A DNA stretch of 64,000 nucleotides from Oreohelix idahoensis (lineage: Eukaryota > Mollusca > Gastropoda > Stylommatophora > Oreohelicidae): assembly GCA_024509875.1 (NCBI GenBank), contig JAMPIV010017787.1:124001-188000 (forward strand), read 5' to 3'. The translations under genes were made by a program, and so were the position numbers. Positions 60,036 to 64,000 of this stretch are shown in pieces. Every line of letters starts with the position of its first letter. Position 1 is the stretch's first letter. Under the pieces are notes generated by a model. It had not been told where the DNA came from, ran no database searches, and saw only the letters and a list, made by a program, of their open reading frames with translations.

Positions 60036-62720
60036 TGAGTCCTATTGGTTTTCGTCTTCATCAATCATATCAGGAAATACAATCATTATAACTAATTCCC
60101 CAAGATACAATCAGTAACCTGATATATTCATAGTGAAACAATATATATTAAATATGGTTACAGGTGGCAATGATTGGTAGTTCCGTAAATGGCTGCTGTA
60201 CGAGTCCCAGACAAACATTATGCCTAATTTTAGTCACACGTCACAATCATGATTTAGAAATGGTTGTATTTTAAAAATACGTAATGCATCGCTGTTTGGC
60301 ACTGTACATCGTTTCGCTGCGCATCATCCCAATCTCTTAAAACTTTGGTATTCCAAAGCACGAAATAACGCAGCATATTCAACCGATCCTTTGGCTCTAT
60401 GTGACACATGTCATCTCTGCTATTTATCGAAAAATTGCAGCTCGACATAATGCAACGTCTTTCAGCGTTTCTATGGCTTAGCTGTAATTGACATCAGTCT
60501 TATTCAAGGAAGAAATACTAAGGATAATTAATGATCGCCTATTAGAGAATGACACTGCAATCAATGACTCATTAAGGCAAAGACTGTTGGAGTTTGGCGT
60601 TGGACGTAATACTGGCAGGGATGAACGTATGAGAGAATCCATCTGGCGTATAAACAACCAGAGCGAGACAGGAACAATTAACATTCTTACCCTTCGACGT
60701 GTGCTGAGTGTTGTAAACTGACATGTTATAAATATTTATAGGGGACTTAGTGTACTGACTGAGATCAGCTGTGAATGTATCTGTATCTAATAAGTGTGGT
60801 GTATGACAGATGACCTTACTTGCTACCACATTTATACCTCAGTCAGAATTATTCTGGAATATTGTGATGACTACGTTAAATGTCTAGGGTTATGAAAATG
60901 ATGAAGTGTAAGTCACAACAACAACAGACAGATAAACAATTTAATGTATTCCACAACACTTTACAACACTGTGACACTCACACACATATAACACTCTATA
61001 AGACTATCTTAAATGAGTCAAGTGTTTAAGTTTTTTAAAAATATATGTATTAATTCTTTCAATAATGGGTATCCTGATTCAACTACACAGTGAACCAGGA
61101 ATCACAATCAAATGTAATTACAAGTATTATGTACACAGTTTATATATATGAACTTTGTATTGACATAGTTTATTATTATTATTCTATGTGTGTAATTTGT
61201 GCAGTAGTAATATGAGGTAATACTGGTTTTGTTCAAGCTTGGTTGTTGTTTTTCATCATGACTTCAAGTGTTTGATTATCGGGGAAATAGTATTTTGAAA
61301 AGTTCACAGTTCCTGTAATTTGAACCAATTAATTGTCCCTCTGTGTTTAACAAAATGTTAATTTTTGAGGGGGCACATAATGTTGAGCTACTCTGGCCAC
61401 AGAAGCTTATCTTTCGTGATGGCGACAGGAAAAGACTCCTCTGCTCGATTGCTTCCTGTGTTCTGGAGACACCTCACTGGTCGCTATCTGGACCAAGGAG
61501 TATGCTGTCAGCCTCTGGATTCAGCAAAACTCAGACCAGGTGCTGCTTCAATAACTAGGACCACAGTCCCACAATTCATGGAAATAATACACAGATACGT
61601 TGACTGGCGATGAATAATGGCACAAATTCCGATCTGCCTCTGTCCCAGACTTTTATTTAGCAAAATATGATCTGGCTCTCAACGCACTGTTTCTTAGTAA
61701 GTTTATTTTAAAATGTGGCACTGACCTGACGCTCCTAATTGACTATATTGGCGGGTCTAACCAATCGGGCCATGTTTACACAGCTTTTCAAAAAAAGTAC
61801 CCTTAATACCGTTTCCCCTAACAACAAAGAATTAGTATTCATAGTCCGACTAATCGTGTTTAGCCTTACATTTATTTCTATCCAATCAAATAGGGTTTTA
61901 CATGGTGGCCCATTTCCCGTAAAATAGTGGTTTCAAAACATGCCACTGTGCGATTATTTTTTTGGTGTTGTCTGACACCCTCACTATTTTCTTTTGGCTA
62001 TAATTTGTTAATTCCTGGACTATTTGCGTAACACTTAACATATTCTTTGTCAGCAAGTCCTAAGGAATCCAAATATATAAGTTTTAATGGAGCTAAGTGG
62101 CTGCGTTCAAAATATGTATTTTCTTCTAGGATAGTCGTGCTGTTACCACCTCCTCACTTCCAAACTTTTAGGGTGTCTGCTGTACTGTCAGGCTTTCAAA
62201 CGTAAACCAGTATAATGTCATGTTTCCTAATAAGCGTTTTTCAGGTTTTTAAACCTAACTCTCGTAGTTGTAGTGTTTGTTATGACGGTCTGTTTGAAAA
62301 AAAGTTAGTGACTCTGGCCTTTCGCGCGGGGAGGGTATTAATTTTGTATCGCGAGACGCGTGTTAGGGTTGCATGCGTTCCTGCTTTCAGCCCTCGATCT
62401 CTTTCTATCCTAAGTCCATCTGTCCTTTCGTTTATGTTAACGTAGTGTAATTAATGTTAATATTAATTTAGGTCATTAATCAGCTTGCGTATCTCAAGGT
62501 TTTCTTAGAAATGCAGTACACGTTTTATTGTGTTGTGGAAACGCGTGTATGCTGCTTAGGCTTTACTATCAACGTGGAAACGTTACAATTTGCAGACGAA
62601 GTAGAAAAAGAGGGGTCTCGAGTACAGTCATTGTGACAGCACTGTTCTTTACCATTCTTCTTTCTTTTTATTGAATTTATTTGTTAGGCTTTACATTTAC
62701 CTTTTAATTTATATATGTGG
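60036..62720. other. Mostly unassigned; right part should be an LTR of element E
   Basis: An LTR must end at 62740 (see the polypurine tract), but its left end could not be fixed: no partner copy is in the window and it does not resemble the other LTRs. One exon-like frame (60488-60721) is listed separately. Confidence 0.35.
60488..60721 (+). CDS. Possible terminal exon, unknown protein
   Basis: 77 open codons to TGA, without an ATG at the start and with TATGGCTTAG, a possible 3' splice site, just upstream (to about 60481). The peptide is charged and helix-like (KEEILRIINDRLLENDTAIN, then DSLRQRLLEFGVG) with regular codon use. No family recognised; chance remains likely. Confidence 0.22.
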   Translation: MTSVLFKEEILRIINDRLLENDTAINDSLRQRLLEFGVGRNTGRDERMRESIWRINNQSETGTINILTLRRVLSVVN

Positions 62721-62740
62721 ATTTAGAATGTTTCACGACA
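62721..62740 (-). repeat. Terminus of the 3' LTR of element E
   Basis: The minus strand begins TGTCGTGAAACATTC immediately after the polypurine tract, much like the LTR start TGTCGCGAAAT of element A. Only this border can be placed. Confidence 0.55.
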
Positions 62741-62755
62741 AATTCTCCCCTCTTA
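62741..62755 (-). other. Polypurine tract of element E
   Basis: The minus strand reads TAAGAGGGGAGAATT, 55 bp after the pol stop. Confidence 0.65.
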
Positions 62756-62810
62756 AAACAGACGTTATATGTCAGTCTATAATTCTATATACACATAGAG
62801 AAATATATTA

Positions 62811-64000
62811 TTATTTTTGGGGCTTACGGTGATTCTCATCACACGGATGGCGGCTTAAAAAATCCGCTCACAGATTTGTCTTTCCAGATATATACTCTAT
62901 GCTAAACTCAAATGGCTGCATCAGTAATGACCAACGGAGTAATCTAGAATTTTCATGTCTAGCCTGCGCTAGAAACGACACGGGTTTGTGATCCGTTTGC
63001 AACTTAAATGCCTTCCCATACAGATAAATATTGAATTTCTTTATCGCCCATATTACTGCAAGACATTATTTTTCGCTAGTTGAGTAGTTGGTTTCAGCTT
63101 TATTCAACTTTCTGCTAGCATATGCCACTGGGCATAATTCCCCATCCAATGCATCTGACTTCTGTAGCAGTGTTGCACCTAGCCCGATATTACTGGCATC
63201 CGTTCTTACAATGAATTCTTGACTTATGTCAGGTAATTTCAAAATAGGTTTGCTTGTGAGCTTTTCCTTCAATTCCTGGTAAGCCAATTCACATTGTGGT
63301 GTCCATGTAATTCGATCTGGATTTCCTTTACGTGTCAAATCAGTTAACGGTGCACATATGGAATTAAAGTTTTTGATATACTTTTGGTAGAAACCACATA
63401 ATGAGACAAAGGATCTCACGTCTTTCTTGGTTTGTGGTCTCGGGGCTTTCTTTAGTTTCTCTAAATTCTTGGGGTCAGGGGTCATGTTTCCCTGATGAAT
63501 TGTGTGTCCCAAAAATTCTAATTCTTTACATCCAACGCAACATTTGGTTGGTCGGGCTGTTAAATTCGCTTCTCTAAGTCGATTAAACAGCATATTCAGA
63601 GAGTCAATGTGTTCCTCAAATGTTTCTGTTGCTATAAGGATATCATCCATGAAATTTGTAATGCATGGATTATTCAGAGGGTCCAATAATTTTCTCCTCA
63701 TTCTAGAGAAGACACTAGGCGCATTCTTCAATCCAAATGGCAATCTGTTAAACTCATAGTGTCCCTCTGAGGTACTAAACGCTAGGTATGGTCTAACCTC
63801 AGGCTTTACTGGAATCTGATAGTATCCTTTACTCAGATCCACTTTTGAGAAATATTTAGCTTTATTTAGCCTGACAAACAACTGATTTGTATCCGGCAAT
63901 GGATCCACCTGTCCTTCTGTAATAGCATTCAGTCTCCTGTAATCTATACAGAGTCTATGTTCTCCAGAGGGTTTCCTTAAGAGTACAACACTGGAACTAT
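62811..64000 (-). pseudogene. pol: RT-RNase H of element E (Ty3-like), runs off the window
   Basis: The frame is open at the window edge and starts inside RT. Motifs: HRLCIDYRRLN, KVDLSKGYYQIP, RLPFGLKNAPSVF, the catalytic NFMDDILIATE, ELEFLGHTIHQG, DVRSFVSLCGFYQKYI, then RNase H with VRTDASNIGLGATL. A TAA (63066-63068, where a Glu codon is expected) and a TGA (62868-62870) break RNase H; the ADFLSRHP motif and a final TAA at 62811-62813 follow. The polypurine tract and LTR come within 70 bp, so no integrase lies downstream. ADFLSRHP matches the RNase H end of element A, suggesting the same lineage. Confidence 0.88.

Overview
This is eukaryotic (animal) repeat-rich DNA: AT-rich, with long (TA)n, (GATA)n, (GA)n and (CA)n microsatellites, several minisatellites and many dead or dying transposons. 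The mix of RTE/CR1-like LINE fragments, Ty3/gypsy elements with coiled-coil Gags, a ZMYM-type hAT and a tRNA-derived SINE suggests a lophotrochozoan, most likely a mollusc. This is an inference; no gene here fixes the species. No host gene is certain. Five short open frames are offered as weak exon candidates.

Layout. 866-7102: complete LTR retrotransposon on the minus strand (LTRs 866-2539 and 5328-7102, target duplication CATAT) with gag, protease and an integrase remnant; pol is internally deleted. 8428-9195: repeat and LINE fragments. 9208-11660: zinc-finger ORF followed by AT-rich repeats and a repeated TATA-box module. 12052-18490: possible terminal exon, three LINE remnants, a SINE inserted in one of them, and two minisatellites. 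20285-22930: repeat fragments and a 5'-truncated LINE with a 12-bp target duplication. 25184-42233: old plus-strand Ty3-like element split by a young, nearly intact minus-strand relative (27954-37229, target duplication ATCAT, LTRs almost identical). 42887-44730: hAT remnant. 44944-49290: LINE copies, one split by a piggyBac-like MITE. 50192-50551: (GATA)n/(GA)n. 52681-58953: non-autonomous LTR element in a (TA)n tract whose only ORF joins a Gag-like region to a LIN28-like module (cold-shock domain plus two zinc knuckles); one LTR carries a second copy of the MITE. 62811-64000: pol of another Ty3-like element, running off the window.

Two points stand out. First, the LIN28-like Gag looks like a host RNA-binding module captured by a retrotransposon. 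Second, the Ty3-type elements here place integrase upstream of reverse transcriptase, the order of Ty1/copia and of the Gmr1-like lineage. This is complete in the young element, and the other three copies agree with it.
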